Assembly: GCA_023266355.1 (NCBI GenBank)
Contig: JAHFQM010000008.1
Location: 122,123 to 186,122 of the forward strand
Reading direction: 5' to 3'
Source: Aquabacterium sp.
Lineage (GTDB): Bacteria; Pseudomonadota; Gammaproteobacteria; Burkholderiales; Burkholderiaceae_C
Length of the DNA: 64,000 bases
The position numbers and the translations under genes were made by a program. Every line of letters starts with the position of its first letter. Position 1 is the first letter of the stretch. Below, one piece after another: positions 41,109 through 50,246 of the stretch. The notes below the pieces were generated by a model. It ran no database searches and was not told where the DNA came from. It was given only the letters and a program-made list of their open reading frames with translations.

Positions 41109-42653
41109 ATGTCATTTTTCGGTGCGCGCGGGCTTGCCGCCCGCATCGCCCTGGCTTCGGTGCTGGTTTGCGCCGGCCTGATCGGGGCCGCCCTGTTCAC
41201 GGTCTGGCGGCTGCAGGACGTCTCCACCGTCAGCGATCAAACGGCCAAGCACCGCATCCCGCAACTCTCGGAGATCGCCCAGGTCGAGCTCAACGTCACC
41301 CGCGCCTCGCTGCAACTGCGCCACGCCATGCTGGCGCGCACGCCCGCTGAACGCGACGCGGCCTTGCAGGACGTGCAAACCAAACGCCAGCTGATCGAGC
41401 AGCTGCTCAAGACCTATGAGCAGCAACTGTTCACCAGCGCCGGCAAGGAACGCTTTGAGGCCATCCCGCCAGCGGTGCAGGCTTTCTGGGTCCAAGGGGA
41501 GGCCAACGTCAAGCTCATCGCCGAGGGCCGCAAGGACGAGGCCTTTGCTTACCTGGTCGACCACACCATCCCGGCTCGCAACGCGCTGCTCAAAGAACTG
41601 GCGGAGACCGTGAGCTACCAGCGCGACAGCGCCGAGCGCGACATCGCGCACATCCAATCGAGCATCCAGCAGACCTTGATGGTGCTGTTGGGCGTGTTCC
41701 TGTTCATCGGCGGCGCCATGGTGACGCTGTCCTGGTGGATCGGGCGCACCCTGAAGATGCGGGTGGATCGCTCACGGGAGGTGGCCGAGCGCGTGCGCGA
41801 TGGCAACCTCAGCACCACCATCCACGAAGATCAGCGCGACGAGTTCACGCCCCTGCTGGCGGCGCTTTCCGACATGCAGGCCAGCTTGACCCAGGTGGTC
41901 ACGCGGGTGCGCGGCAACGCCGAAGCCGTGGCCACGGCCAGCGCCCAGATTTCGCAAGGCAGCCAGGACCTGTCGCAACGCACCGAGCAACAAGCCGGCT
42001 CGCTGCAGCAAACCGCCTCCACCATGTCGGACCTGGGGCACACGGTGCAGCGCAACGCAGAGAACGCATTGCAGGCCACCGCCATGGCCCAGGCGGCCGC
42101 TCAGGTCGCCGAACAGGGCGGTGGGGTCGTGCGCGAGGTGGTCGAGACCATGCAGGGCATCAACGAGGCCTCGCGCAAGATCTCCGACATCATCTCGGTG
42201 ATCGACGGCATCGCCTTCCAGACCAACATCCTGGCCCTGAACGCGGCGGTGGAAGCGGCCCGCGCAGGTGAGCAAGGCCGAGGCTTCGCCGTGGTGGCGG
42301 CCGAGGTGCGCTCGCTGGCGCAGCGCAGCGCTGGCGCCGCCCGCGAGATCAAGCACCTCATCACGGCCAGCGCCGAGCGCGTCGAGCGAGGCAGCACGCT
42401 GGTGAACCAGGCCGGTGACACCATGGTCCAGATCGTGGATGCCATCGGGCGGGTCAACACCATCGTGGCCGAGATCAGCACGGCCAGCGCCGAGCAGCAA
42501 GCCGGGGAGTCGGTGGTCGGCCAGGCCATCCAGCAAATGGACCACGGCACGCAACAGAACGCGGTCCTAGTCGAAGAGTCGGCCTCGGCCTCCGAGAGCC
42601 TGCAGCAGCAGGCGGCCGAGCTCGTTCAGTCGGTGGCGGTGTTCAAGGTCTGA
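41109..42653 (+). CDS. Methyl-accepting chemotaxis protein
   Basis: The 514-aa chemoreceptor has a first membrane helix (about residues 12-32), a helical-bundle periplasmic domain of about 155 residues, a second helix (about 188-212), a HAMP segment (about 213-265) and the cytoplasmic signalling hairpin with [28 protein letters not shown] precedes the start. It lies just behind a dnaE fragment and beside the AraC regulator and alkB. This fits a receptor for alkanes or their oxidised products, as in AlkN-like receptors, but the ligand is not shown. Its 3' end overlaps the AraC gene on the other strand by 28 bp. Confidence 0.9.
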   Translation: MSFFGARGLAARIALASVLVCAGLIGAALFTVWRLQDVSTVSDQTAKHRIPQLSEIAQVELNVTRASLQLRHAMLARTPAERDAALQDVQTKRQLIEQLLKTYEQQLFTSAGKERFEAIPPAVQAFWVQGEANVKLIAEGRKDEAFAYLVDHTIPARNALLKELAETVSYQRDSAERDIAHIQSSIQQTLMVLLGVFLFIGGAMVTLSWWIGRTLKMRVDRSREVAERVRDGNLSTTIHEDQRDEFTPLLAALSDMQASLTQVVTRVRGNAEAVATASAQISQGSQDLSQRTEQQAGSLQQTASTMSDLGHTVQRNAENALQATAMAQAAAQVAEQGGGVVREVVETMQGINEASRKISDIISVIDGIAFQTNILALNAAVEAARAGEQGRGFAVVAAEVRSLAQRSAGAAREIKHLITASAERVERGSTLVNQAGDTMVQIVDAIGRVNTIVAEISTASAEQQAGESVVGQAIQQMDHGTQQNAVLVEESASASESLQQQAAELVQSVAVFKV

Positions 42654-43717
42654 GCACCGGCTGATCGCCGGAAGTCGCTCGGTGGCATGCCAACCCAGCG
42701 CCGAAAGGTGCGGCTGAAATTGGACGTGTCCTGATAGCCCAGCCGGTCGGCGATGGCTTCGACGCTCATGTCCGAGTGCAGCAGCCACCAGCAGGCCAGG
42801 TCTTCGCGCACGCGGTCGAGCAGCTGCTGGTAGGTCAGGCCCTCGTCGCCCAGTTTGCGGATCAGGGTGCGGCTGGAGACGTGCTCGCGCTCGGCCAACT
42901 CGCTCAGGGTCGGGTAGCCGCCCTCGCAGGCCAGCAAGAGCCTCAAGATGCGGTCGCCCACGGGCCCCAGGCGGTCACGCGGGTCGTTCTGCTGTGACCA
43001 CAGGCGCTCGCACTCGCGCAAGGCCATGCGGTGGGTCTGCGGGTCAGGGGCCAGGCCCGGGTGGCTCAGGAGCGACAGCGGCAACACCATGGCCGAGCGC
43101 TCCATGCCAAAGCGCACCGAAGGCCACCAGCGGCGGTAGGCATCGGCCCACGGCGGCTCCGGGAAGGCGAACTCCACACGGGCCACGCGGGTCATGTCCA
43201 GCCCCGTGAGCGTGTCGAGCAGGCGCAGGCCCGCGCCCATCAGGTGGCCCATGATGTACTCGCGCACATCCGGGGCCTGCAGGTGCTCGCGCATCCACAG
43301 GGTGACCTCGTCGCCCTGCTGGTCGACCTCCAGCGAGATCAGGCTCTGACGCAAGCCGGCGTGGCGCTGGATCAGGGCCAGCGCCTGCCCCACGTTGTCG
43401 CACGACATGGCCGCCACCCCCACCGGCCCGTGCGCCGACAGCTGCGTGCCCCAGCCCACGGTGATGCCCAGCCAGGGCTCCTGCGTGAGCGCCACCGCGC
43501 GCCGGATCAGCCGGGTCACCTCGTCGAAGCTCAGGTAGCGGTTGCCCTCGTGCAGTGACGCCCAGTTCAGCCGCGTGCCGGACAGGATCTGCGCCTCGTC
43601 GAAGCCACGGCGGCGCATCTCGGCGCAGATCAGCCGGGCGTAGATGGGGTGCAGCGCGGGCGCCAGCCAGTCGGCCGCCTGCGTGGGAGGGGTTCGGGTG
43701 CTCACGGTGAGTGTCAC
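42626..43717 (-). CDS. AraC-family transcriptional regulator
   Basis: The 363-aa product has an N-terminal arabinose-binding-type domain and a C-terminal double helix-turn-helix ([20 protein letters not shown], residues about 315-335, then [12 protein letters not shown]). The start is a GTG at 43717. A second GTG four codons on is possible. It is divergent from alkB with a 102-bp gap that contains a 7-bp inverted repeat, the likely control region. It therefore probably activates alkB in response to an alkane or an alkanol. It is not related to AlkS. Confidence 0.88.
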   Translation of the reverse strand: MTLTVSTRTPPTQAADWLAPALHPIYARLICAEMRRRGFDEAQILSGTRLNWASLHEGNRYLSFDEVTRLIRRAVALTQEPWLGITVGWGTQLSAHGPVGVAAMSCDNVGQALALIQRHAGLRQSLISLEVDQQGDEVTLWMREHLQAPDVREYIMGHLMGAGLRLLDTLTGLDMTRVARVEFAFPEPPWADAYRRWWPSVRFGMERSAMVLPLSLLSHPGLAPDPQTHRMALRECERLWSQQNDPRDRLGPVGDRILRLLLACEGGYPTLSELAEREHVSSRTLIRKLGDEGLTYQQLLDRVREDLACWWLLHSDMSVEAIADRLGYQDTSNFSRTFRRWVGMPPSDFRRSAGAQTLNTATD

Positions 43718-43736
43718 AAAATGACGATAAGTTGCC

Positions 43737-43768
43737 AGCGCAGACGGTACCCCATTTCGGCCTGCGCT
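43737..43768. promoter_or_regulatory. Inverted repeat in the AraC-alkB intergenic region
   Basis: AGCGCAG at 43737-43743 and CTGCGCT at 43762-43768 form an inverted pair with 18 bases between. They lie 50 to 80 bp before the alkB start and upstream of the AraC start, a plausible operator. Confidence 0.4.
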
Positions 43769-43819
43769 CGCAAGATCGCATCACTCCATTTCACCGACTC
43801 ACACCGAGGAGACAACAAC

Positions 43820-45007
43820 ATGAGCGCCGTGCTGCCCGACCCGCTGGCCGCGTCCTACCGGGACCCGAAGAAGCCCCTCTGGCTGCTGCCAGCCCTGATC
43901 CCCGCCATCGTGGCCACGGGCCCGGTGGCCCACCTGATGGGCCAGGACCACGCCGCCTGGTACGTCCTGCCCTTTTTGGTGCTGTTCGTGCTGGTGCCCA
44001 TCCTGGACTGGCTGATCGGCGACGACACCAGCAACCCGCCTGAAGCCGCCGTGCCCGACCTCGAGCGCCGCGCCTTCTACCGCTGGATGATCTACCTGGC
44101 CATCCCCGTGGGCTGGGCCACCACGCTGTTCAACGTGTGGTTCCTGAGCACGCACGCGGTGCCCTGGTATGGCGTGGTCACCACCGTCATCATCAACGGC
44201 TTCATGCTGGGCCTGGTGATGAACATGAGCCACGAGCTGGGCCACAAGAAGGAATGGCTGCCCCGCAAGGCCGCGCTGTTCAACCTCTCGCTGGGCGCCT
44301 ACACGCACTTTTGCATCGAGCACAACCGCGGCCACCACCGCCACGTGGCCACGCCGGAAGACCCGGCTTCGTCCAAGATGGGCGAGACGATCTACCGCTT
44401 CATGTTCCGCGAGATGCCCGGCGCCTACTTCCGCGGCTGGGACCTGGAGGTCGAGCGCCTGGAGCGCCAGGGCAAGTCGGACTGGAGCCTGGACAACGAG
44501 ATCGTGCAGGGCTGGATCGGCACCGCCATCGTCTGGGGCGGCATGACCGCCTGGCTGGGCACGCAGGCCCTGGTGCTGCTGATGGTGCTGGCCTTCCTGG
44601 GCGCCTTCATGCTGACCTCGGCCAACTACATCGAGCACTACGGCCTGCTGCGCCAGAAGAAGCCCGATGGCCGCTACGAACACTGCCAGCCGCACCACTC
44701 GTGGAACAGCAACCACGTGCTGTCCAACATCCTGACCTTCCAGCTGCAGCGCCACTCCGACCACCACGCCAACCCGACGCGCAGCTACCAGTCGCTGCGC
44801 AGCTTCCACGACATTCCGACCTTCCTGCCGCTGGGCTACACGGGCATGTTCCTGGTCGCTTACGTGCCGCCGCTGTGGTTTGCCGTGATGGACAAGCGAG
44901 TGGTTAAAGCCACCGGTGGCGATGCCTCGCGCATCAACTTTTTGCCGGCGCAACGCAAGCGCTTGGTCCAGACCTATGAGATGCAGGACACGGCCTCAGC
45001 GGCCTGA
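43820..45007 (+). CDS. alkB: Alkane 1-monooxygenase AlkB
   Basis: AlkB is the membrane diiron hydroxylase that turns n-alkanes into 1-alkanols using electrons from rubredoxin. The 395-aa product has six hydrophobic helices and the four conserved boxes: HELGH (about residues 138-142), EHNRGHHRH (167-175), NYIEHYG (269-275) and LQRHSDHHA (309-317). GAGGAG lies ahead of the ATG. No rubredoxin or rubredoxin reductase gene is in the window, so electron partners must be elsewhere. A duplicated 5' fragment exists at 40599-40843. Confidence 0.96.
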   Translation: MSAVLPDPLAASYRDPKKPLWLLPALIPAIVATGPVAHLMGQDHAAWYVLPFLVLFVLVPILDWLIGDDTSNPPEAAVPDLERRAFYRWMIYLAIPVGWATTLFNVWFLSTHAVPWYGVVTTVIINGFMLGLVMNMSHELGHKKEWLPRKAALFNLSLGAYTHFCIEHNRGHHRHVATPEDPASSKMGETIYRFMFREMPGAYFRGWDLEVERLERQGKSDWSLDNEIVQGWIGTAIVWGGMTAWLGTQALVLLMVLAFLGAFMLTSANYIEHYGLLRQKKPDGRYEHCQPHHSWNSNHVLSNILTFQLQRHSDHHANPTRSYQSLRSFHDIPTFLPLGYTGMFLVAYVPPLWFAVMDKRVVKATGGDASRINFLPAQRKRLVQTYEMQDTASAA

Positions 45008-45478
45008 AATATAAGCTCCCAACACTGATCGCGAGTGGCTGAGAAGGTCTGTCGCCTTCAGGATCGAGAACGTGCGCACCACCTTCTCCTCGGTTAGCAC
45101 GCCCGTGTCATCCATCAGAAGGCATGGCGCCGCCTGGAATAGCGGCTCCACCATCAGGCGAAGGGGCAGGCGCGCGCGACGAGCCGCGCTGAGCCCGTCG
45201 GCAACGTCCGCGGCGTCGGGCCGAACATGTCGGCATGCTGCCATGCTCGCCTTGCGGGCGAATAGCGGAGCCAGCGACCTCTCTACCTCTGCCCACGGCA
45301 CACGTAGTACCAGCATTGCCAGCGGGTCGCGCAAGCCGATCATGGCATCCACCGGGGAAAAACCCAGAGTTTTGGCCATCCCTGTTGCCAGGCTCTGCCC
45401 ATATTCACGGGCGTGGCGGTGAATTTGCAAGACCGACACAGGGCGACGCTGAGCATGCGCCTGGAGGATTTTGCCCAA
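44996..45478 (-). pseudogene. IS5-type transposase N-terminal remnant
   Basis: FSPVDAMIGLRDPLAMLVLR and VPWAEVERSLAPLFARK followed by RARLPLRLMVEPLF match the N-terminal region of a different IS5 subgroup (the FVSLRDPL...IPWGQIEAAL...GRPRLPIRLMV type). After this the sequence departs and the three catalytic acids are absent. It overlaps the alkB stop and has no ends, so it is a fragment. Confidence 0.65.
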
Positions 45479-45760
45479 GCCCTACACGATCGCACACGAG
45501 GTCGGCCACCGATGTGCAAAACCTCGAAGGTACCTCTTTCAAGCTGGTACCCGATGCACGGGTGCGTCTGTCAGGCGCAATGGAAAGCCATGAGCGTACG
45601 CCTTGAGCGGCAGGGCGGTTACTATGCTGGCACCGGGCGGCGCACGACACGCAGCAATTCAAGCAGGGGATGGAAAACAGCGACTTGAAGAAGCCATGAA
45701 TGCAGGTCTAGCATCAATCACAGGTCTGCCACCGTAGCCCTATTTTTACAACGCCATGGC
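45479..45760. other. Gap between IS remnant and xylM-like gene
   Basis: No gene is seen in these 282 bp and no clear terminator for either side. Confidence 0.4.
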
Positions 45761-46924
45761 TCAAGCAGAAGCCTTGAGCCCCCAGCCAGCCCGCTTGTTG
45801 GCGGCCTCAGACAGCTTCAACTCTTCGGGGCTGGCGTACTTCAGATCCCACTCCTTGACCTTGGGGTCCATCAGTTTGAACCACAGAGGCGGAACCATGG
45901 CCACCAGGATGGTGGTCAGGTAGCCACCGATCATCATGGGCGCTTCAGGGAAGGGCTTGAGGTCTTGATAAGGCACTTCGCCTTGGGCATGGTGATGCGA
46001 GTGGCGGGTCAGGTTGAACATCGACCATGAACTGATGCGCTTGTTGGTGTTCCAAGAGTGACGAGGCTGAACCGGGAGCTTGGGGTCGCGAACCATGCCG
46101 TAGTGTTCCATGTAGTTAACGATCTCCAGCAGCGATTTGCCCCACAGCGCACTGGCAATGAAGAAGCCAGCCACAGGCCAGCCGCCCATGGCATATGCCA
46201 CCGCTACCAACAGCAAACTCATCAGGTGACCACGGATCACGCCGTTACGCAAGGAGATGGCGCCGTGGCCATCGCGCTTGAGGCGCTTTTTCTCGATGTT
46301 CCACGCGCTGATGTTGCCCTTGATGGTCGAGGCCAGGACGTGGAAGTACACATTGCGGCCGCGAGGTGCGGTGGCTGGGTCTTCAGTGGTGGACACATAA
46401 CGGTGATGGCCGTAGACGTGCTCGATCGAGAAAATGGTGTCAAAGCTGAAAGCCAACAACCAGCGACCGACAAACATCGAGATCGGATCCCAGGTGCGGT
46501 GAGTCAGTTCGTGGGCGGTGATGGTGCCAACCATGCCGATCATCAGGCCGGAGAGCAGGATGGTCGAGATGTGGTGGCCCCAGAAGGTGCTTTCGCGGGC
46601 TGCCAGGGCATCGAAGCCCGTGAGCTGCTGCACCCAGGCGCCATAGCCCAGCACGTCGCCGGAGCTCACACTCCAAAGCGATGCGAAGATGATCATTAAC
46701 AGCAAGGGCAAAGCCATCCACAGCTGCGCAGTCAAGATGCCGGGATACTTGAAGGTGGGTGTGGTGGTGTCGTCGCCACAGACAGCGTCGCCCACCATGT
46801 AGAAAACCAAGATGGTGATCAGACCGTAGGTGGTGTAAGCGCCACCTAGGGTGACCATCGTCAGAGCCAGCAGGCCGATGATATGGAATAGGAAATACTT
46901 GAGGTAGTGCAGAATGTTCATCAT
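45761..46924 (-). CDS. Xylene/p-cymene monooxygenase-type hydroxylase (XylM-like)
   Basis: This 387-aa integral membrane diiron hydroxylase is of the XylM/CymAa family that oxidises methyl groups of alkylbenzenes. Hydrophobic helices are at about residues 10-45, 65-85 and 120-135. His boxes are HELTHR (138-143), EHVYGHHRYVSTTEDPA (168-184), NYMEHYG and LTRHSHHHA. GGAGCACAG precedes the ATG at 46924, which shares bases with the stop of the reductase gene (TGATG), so the two are translationally coupled. It is only distantly related to the AlkB upstream. Substrate range cannot be told from the sequence. It could act on xylene, cymene or similar. Confidence 0.88.
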   Translation of the reverse strand: MMNILHYLKYFLFHIIGLLALTMVTLGGAYTTYGLITILVFYMVGDAVCGDDTTTPTFKYPGILTAQLWMALPLLLMIIFASLWSVSSGDVLGYGAWVQQLTGFDALAARESTFWGHHISTILLSGLMIGMVGTITAHELTHRTWDPISMFVGRWLLAFSFDTIFSIEHVYGHHRYVSTTEDPATAPRGRNVYFHVLASTIKGNISAWNIEKKRLKRDGHGAISLRNGVIRGHLMSLLLVAVAYAMGGWPVAGFFIASALWGKSLLEIVNYMEHYGMVRDPKLPVQPRHSWNTNKRISSWSMFNLTRHSHHHAQGEVPYQDLKPFPEAPMMIGGYLTTILVAMVPPLWFKLMDPKVKEWDLKYASPEELKLSEAANKRAGWGLKASA

Positions 46925-47904
46925 CACTGTGCTCCTGTAGAGTCGTGCAAGGTCGTGAAACGGTCGGCGCGGATTTGTTCTTTGGCGATGCCGCGGTCGC
47001 GCAATACTGCGCTGACGGCATCGACCATGACGGGTGGGCCGCACAGGTAGGCATGGGCACCGTTGGGCAGGTGCTCGGCCAGGGCGCTGTCAACGTTGCC
47101 GAGCGCACCTGCCCAACTGCTGCCATCGGGTTCGGCCGACAGCACGGGCACAAAGCGGAAGGCCGCAGGCCATTGGGTGCGAAGGGCTTCCAGCGTGTCT
47201 TGAGCGTACAAGTCAGCTTGCTGGCGGGCACCAAACAAGATGGTGACGGGGCGTTTGACGCCTTGGGCCAGAGCGTCTTCCAAGATGGCCAGAACGGGGG
47301 CCAGGCCGCTGCCGCCGGCCACCATCAGTAAGGGGGCGTCAGAGGGGCGCAGCCAGAAATCGCCCATGGGGCCCTTCACGCTGGCGCGCTGTCCAACCAG
47401 ATCATGTTTATGCACATGGCTGGAGAACACGCCATTGGGCACCTTGCGTACCAGGAAACTGACCTGGGAATTGGGCTGCGAGGCGGTGGCAAACGAGTAG
47501 CTGCGATCAACCCCGGGCAGGCTGTCAACCGACAATTGTGCGTACTGGCCAGCTTTGTAAGGCAGTGAGTCGTCCAGTTGGATGCGCAGGCTGACGATGT
47601 CGTGGGTGAGTGCGGTGCAGGCCACCACCCGGCCACTTACGGTGCGGCGGGCTTGCTGGGCGGCCATGTCTACTTCGATGGTGACATTGGTTTGTGGCAC
47701 CGACTGGCAGGCCAGGATCATGCCGGCGTCCAAATCTTCGTCCGACAAGATGTAGGCGGTCTGAGTCAGCTCCTTGACCTTGCCGTCGACCAGCTTGCAT
47801 TTACAGGCTGCGCAGCCACCCACGCGGCAGCTGTTCGGGAAATCAATGCCTTCGCGCAACGCTGCCTGGAGCAAGGTCTCCTTGGGATTGACCATGATGG
47901 GCAA
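46924..47904 (-). CDS. Ferredoxin-NAD(P)H reductase of the XylA/CymAb type, N-terminus lost
   Basis: The product supplies electrons to the XylM-like hydroxylase. An N-terminal plant-type 2Fe-2S domain has C26, C31, C34 and C66 (CxxxxCxxC then a distant Cys). An FAD domain with RSYSFATAS and an NAD domain with MVAGGSGLAPVLAIL and YLCGPPVMVDA follow. It is about 326 aa, shorter than XylA (about 350). The reading frame begins only at a TTG (47904), or at an ATG at 47895, because an IS3 end (TGAAGCGCC) starts at 47905. About 25 N-terminal residues, though none of the cluster cysteines, appear lost. Gene order here is reductase then hydroxylase, the reverse of xylMA. Confidence 0.85.
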   Translation of the reverse strand: MPIMVNPKETLLQAALREGIDFPNSCRVGGCAACKCKLVDGKVKELTQTAYILSDEDLDAGMILACQSVPQTNVTIEVDMAAQQARRTVSGRVVACTALTHDIVSLRIQLDDSLPYKAGQYAQLSVDSLPGVDRSYSFATASQPNSQVSFLVRKVPNGVFSSHVHKHDLVGQRASVKGPMGDFWLRPSDAPLLMVAGGSGLAPVLAILEDALAQGVKRPVTILFGARQQADLYAQDTLEALRTQWPAAFRFVPVLSAEPDGSSWAGALGNVDSALAEHLPNGAHAYLCGPPVMVDAVSAVLRDRGIAKEQIRADRFTTLHDSTGAQ

Positions 47905-48243
47905 TGAAGCGCCCCGGGTTTCGCGGAGGCCAGTTGGTTTAAGTCAGACGGTCGCGGCCTGACCAGCGCGTTGTTGGTGGTAGTTTGCCTCGAACTCAGC
48001 AGGCGGGACGTTGCCCAGCGGCCCCATCAATCGATGATGGTTGAACCAAGAGACCCATTCCAGCGTTGCCAGCTCGACGGCCTGCTTGGTCTTCCACGGG
48101 CCACGCCGATGAATGATCTCGGCCTTGTACAAGCCGTTGATGGTCTCGGCCAGGGCGTTGTCGTAGCTGTCCCCTTTGGAACCAACTGAGGGCTCAATAC
48201 CAGCCTCGGCCAATCGTTCGCTGTAGCGAATCGAGAGGTATTG

Positions 48244-49613
48244 GGCGGATTCAACCGGTCGTCGCAACACCCTCAACAAGGAGGTGTTTATGGGGCGACC
48301 CGCAGGATGGATGAAGCAATTGACTGGCAGAGACGCAATGCGCTCTCCTGGAGCTCCTTCGCTTCGGCGAGAAGTTGAGCGTCAGTTCTGGGTACAGATT
48401 GCTACCGGCATCACCAGTGAGAAGGCGGCCGATGCCGTTGGCGTATCTCAGGCCGTAGGCTCGCGCTGGTTCCGGCATCGTGGAGGCATGCCATTGTTCA
48501 TGTCGAATCCAGTGTCTGGACGGTACCTGTCGTTTGCCGAGAGAGAAGAGATCGGACTTCTGTGGGCTCAAGATGTTGGTGTGCGAGAGATTGCTCGCCG
48601 TATCGGTCGAAGTCCCTCAACGGTCTCGCGGGAGTTGACGCGTAACGCTGCCACGCGCGGCGGCCAGCTTGAGTACAGGGCGTCTGTCGCGCAATGGAAG
48701 TCCGAGTTGATGGCGAAGCGGCCCAAGCCGGCCAAGCTCGTGAAGAATCCGCGTCTGCGCCAGTATGTCCAAGAGCGCTTGGAAGGCAAGATCCTGGATG
48801 CGCACGGAAGACAGATCGATGGACCGCGGCAGGCCCCATTCATCGGGCGCAACAAGCCTCATCGCGGTGACCGGAAGTGGGTAAATGGTTGGTCACCGGA
48901 GCAGATTGCCAACCGACTGCAGGTTGACTTCCCAGATGATCAGTCCATGCGCATTTCCCATGAAGCCATCTACCAAGCCCTCTACATTCAGGGGCGAGGC
49001 GCCCTAAAGCGAGAACTGGTCAGTTATCTGCGCACAGGACGTGCACTGCGCACGCCACGCGCCAGGTCGCGAGCCCAAGCATGGGCACATGTCAGTGAAG
49101 AGGTGATGATCTCCAGCCGTCCTGCTGAGGCAGAGGATCGTGCCGTACCTGGCCACTGGGAGGGTGACCTGATCATCGGGCTGAACAGATCGGCCATTGG
49201 GACGCTGGTGGAGCGGTCGAGCCGCTTCACGATGCTCGTGCACCTGCCGCGTGAGGCAGGCTATGGACTGACACCACGAACAAAGAACGGACCCGCTCTG
49301 GCTGGCTACGGAGCCATCACCATGGCCAACGCGCTCAAAAGGACCGTGTCTACGTTGCCAACCCAGCTGTGCCAGTCATTGACTTGGGATCGTGGCAAGG
49401 AGCTATCTGACCATGCCAGGTTCACCGTCGATTCTGGTGTCAGGGTCTTCTTTGCAGACCCTCGGTGGAGTGAGCAGGAGATTCAAGCTGTGGCGCTGAC
49501 CCTCAACAACAGGCCACGTAAGACGTTGGGGTGGAGGACTCCTGCAGAAGCGCTGAACGACTATCTACAATCCGTCGCGTAACCTGGTGTTGCGACGACC
49601 GGTTGAATCCGCC
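48244..49613 (+). mobile_element. IS30-family element nested in IS3
   Basis: The ends at 48244-48271 and 49586-49613 are perfect 28-bp inverted repeats (starting GGCGGATTC and ending GAATCCGCC). TTG flanks both sides (48241-48243 and 49614-49616), a 3-bp target duplication. Removing the element restores the IS3 OrfB reading frame exactly. Length is 1,370 bp. Confidence 0.92.
48290..49582 (+). CDS. IS30-family transposase with internal deletion
   Basis: The 430-aa product has the IS30 helix-turn-helix (SFAEREEIGLLWAQ and VREIARRIGRSPSTVSRELTRN), the first acidic residue in PGHWEGDLIIG and the second in SLTWDRGKELSDH. From VRVFFADP it jumps straight to RWSEQEIQAVALTLNNRPRKTLGW. The family segment that should lie between (HSPWQRGTNENTNG and onwards, about 28 residues) is missing, and with it the third catalytic Glu. 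The protein is therefore probably inactive, although the frame is kept and the ends are intact. AAGGAGG precedes the ATG. Confidence 0.85.
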   Translation: MGRPAGWMKQLTGRDAMRSPGAPSLRREVERQFWVQIATGITSEKAADAVGVSQAVGSRWFRHRGGMPLFMSNPVSGRYLSFAEREEIGLLWAQDVGVREIARRIGRSPSTVSRELTRNAATRGGQLEYRASVAQWKSELMAKRPKPAKLVKNPRLRQYVQERLEGKILDAHGRQIDGPRQAPFIGRNKPHRGDRKWVNGWSPEQIANRLQVDFPDDQSMRISHEAIYQALYIQGRGALKRELVSYLRTGRALRTPRARSRAQAWAHVSEEVMISSRPAEAEDRAVPGHWEGDLIIGLNRSAIGTLVERSSRFTMLVHLPREAGYGLTPRTKNGPALAGYGAITMANALKRTVSTLPTQLCQSLTWDRGKELSDHARFTVDSGVRVFFADPRWSEQEIQAVALTLNNRPRKTLGWRTPAEALNDYLQSVA

Positions 49614-50246
49614 TTGCGAGCCTCGGTCGGAATGATGAATCAGACCATCCTCCTCTGAGGGCTTGCGGTCGTACAGGGCCTGCTCTAGCGCGTCGAGGAC
49701 GAAGTCGGTGTGCATGGAACTGCTCTGGCGCCAACCCACGATGCGTCGGCTGAACACGTCAATGACGAAGGCCACATAGACCCAGCCTTGCCAGGTCGAA
49801 ACGTAGGTGAAGTCTGAGACCCACAGCTGATTGGGCCGCTCAGCCCGGAACTGCCGATTGACCCGATCGAGTGGACATGGGGCCTTCGGGTCAGCGATGG
49901 TGGTGCGCTGCGCCTTGCCACGACGCACGCCCTGCAGGCCTTGCATGCGCATCAGCCGCTCGACGGTGCGCCGCGCCACGGTGATGCCCTCCCGATTGAG
50001 TTGCAGCCAGACCTTGTCCGCGCCATAGACCTGCAGGTTGGCGTGCCACACACGTTGAACCTGCGGTGCCAGCTCTGTATCGCGCTGGGCGCGCAGCGAG
50101 CAGAAAGCAGGTTGCCGCTGACGTGCGGCGTGAAGCCAATATGCCGATGGGGCGATCTGCAAGACACGGCAGATCGACTCGACCCCAAACTGCTTGCGGT
50201 GCTGGTCGACGAAGGCCTTCAGGACTTGATGCGGCGGTCGAGCACC

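Larger units (their letters stand above)
47905..50246 (-). mobile_element. IS3-family element, interrupted and 5' truncated
   Basis: The element's 3' end is at 47905 (TGAAGCGCCCCGG, the IS3-group tip) beside the reductase. OrfB is read on the minus strand in two pieces, 49614 to about 50235 and 47944-48243. They carry QLWVSDFTYVSTWQGWVYVA, HHSDRGSQ then YLSIRYSERLAEAGIEPSVG and DNALAETINGLYK. The split falls exactly at HHSDRGSQ / YLSIRY, where an IS30 element is inserted. The OrfB N-terminus and OrfA are lost at about 50246, where another IS3 fragment begins in the opposite direction. Confidence 0.85.

Noticed and set aside
43820..47904. Rubredoxin or rubredoxin reductase for AlkB
   Set aside because: No CxxCG-type rubredoxin motif is found. 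The XylA-like reductase belongs with the XylM-like hydroxylase.
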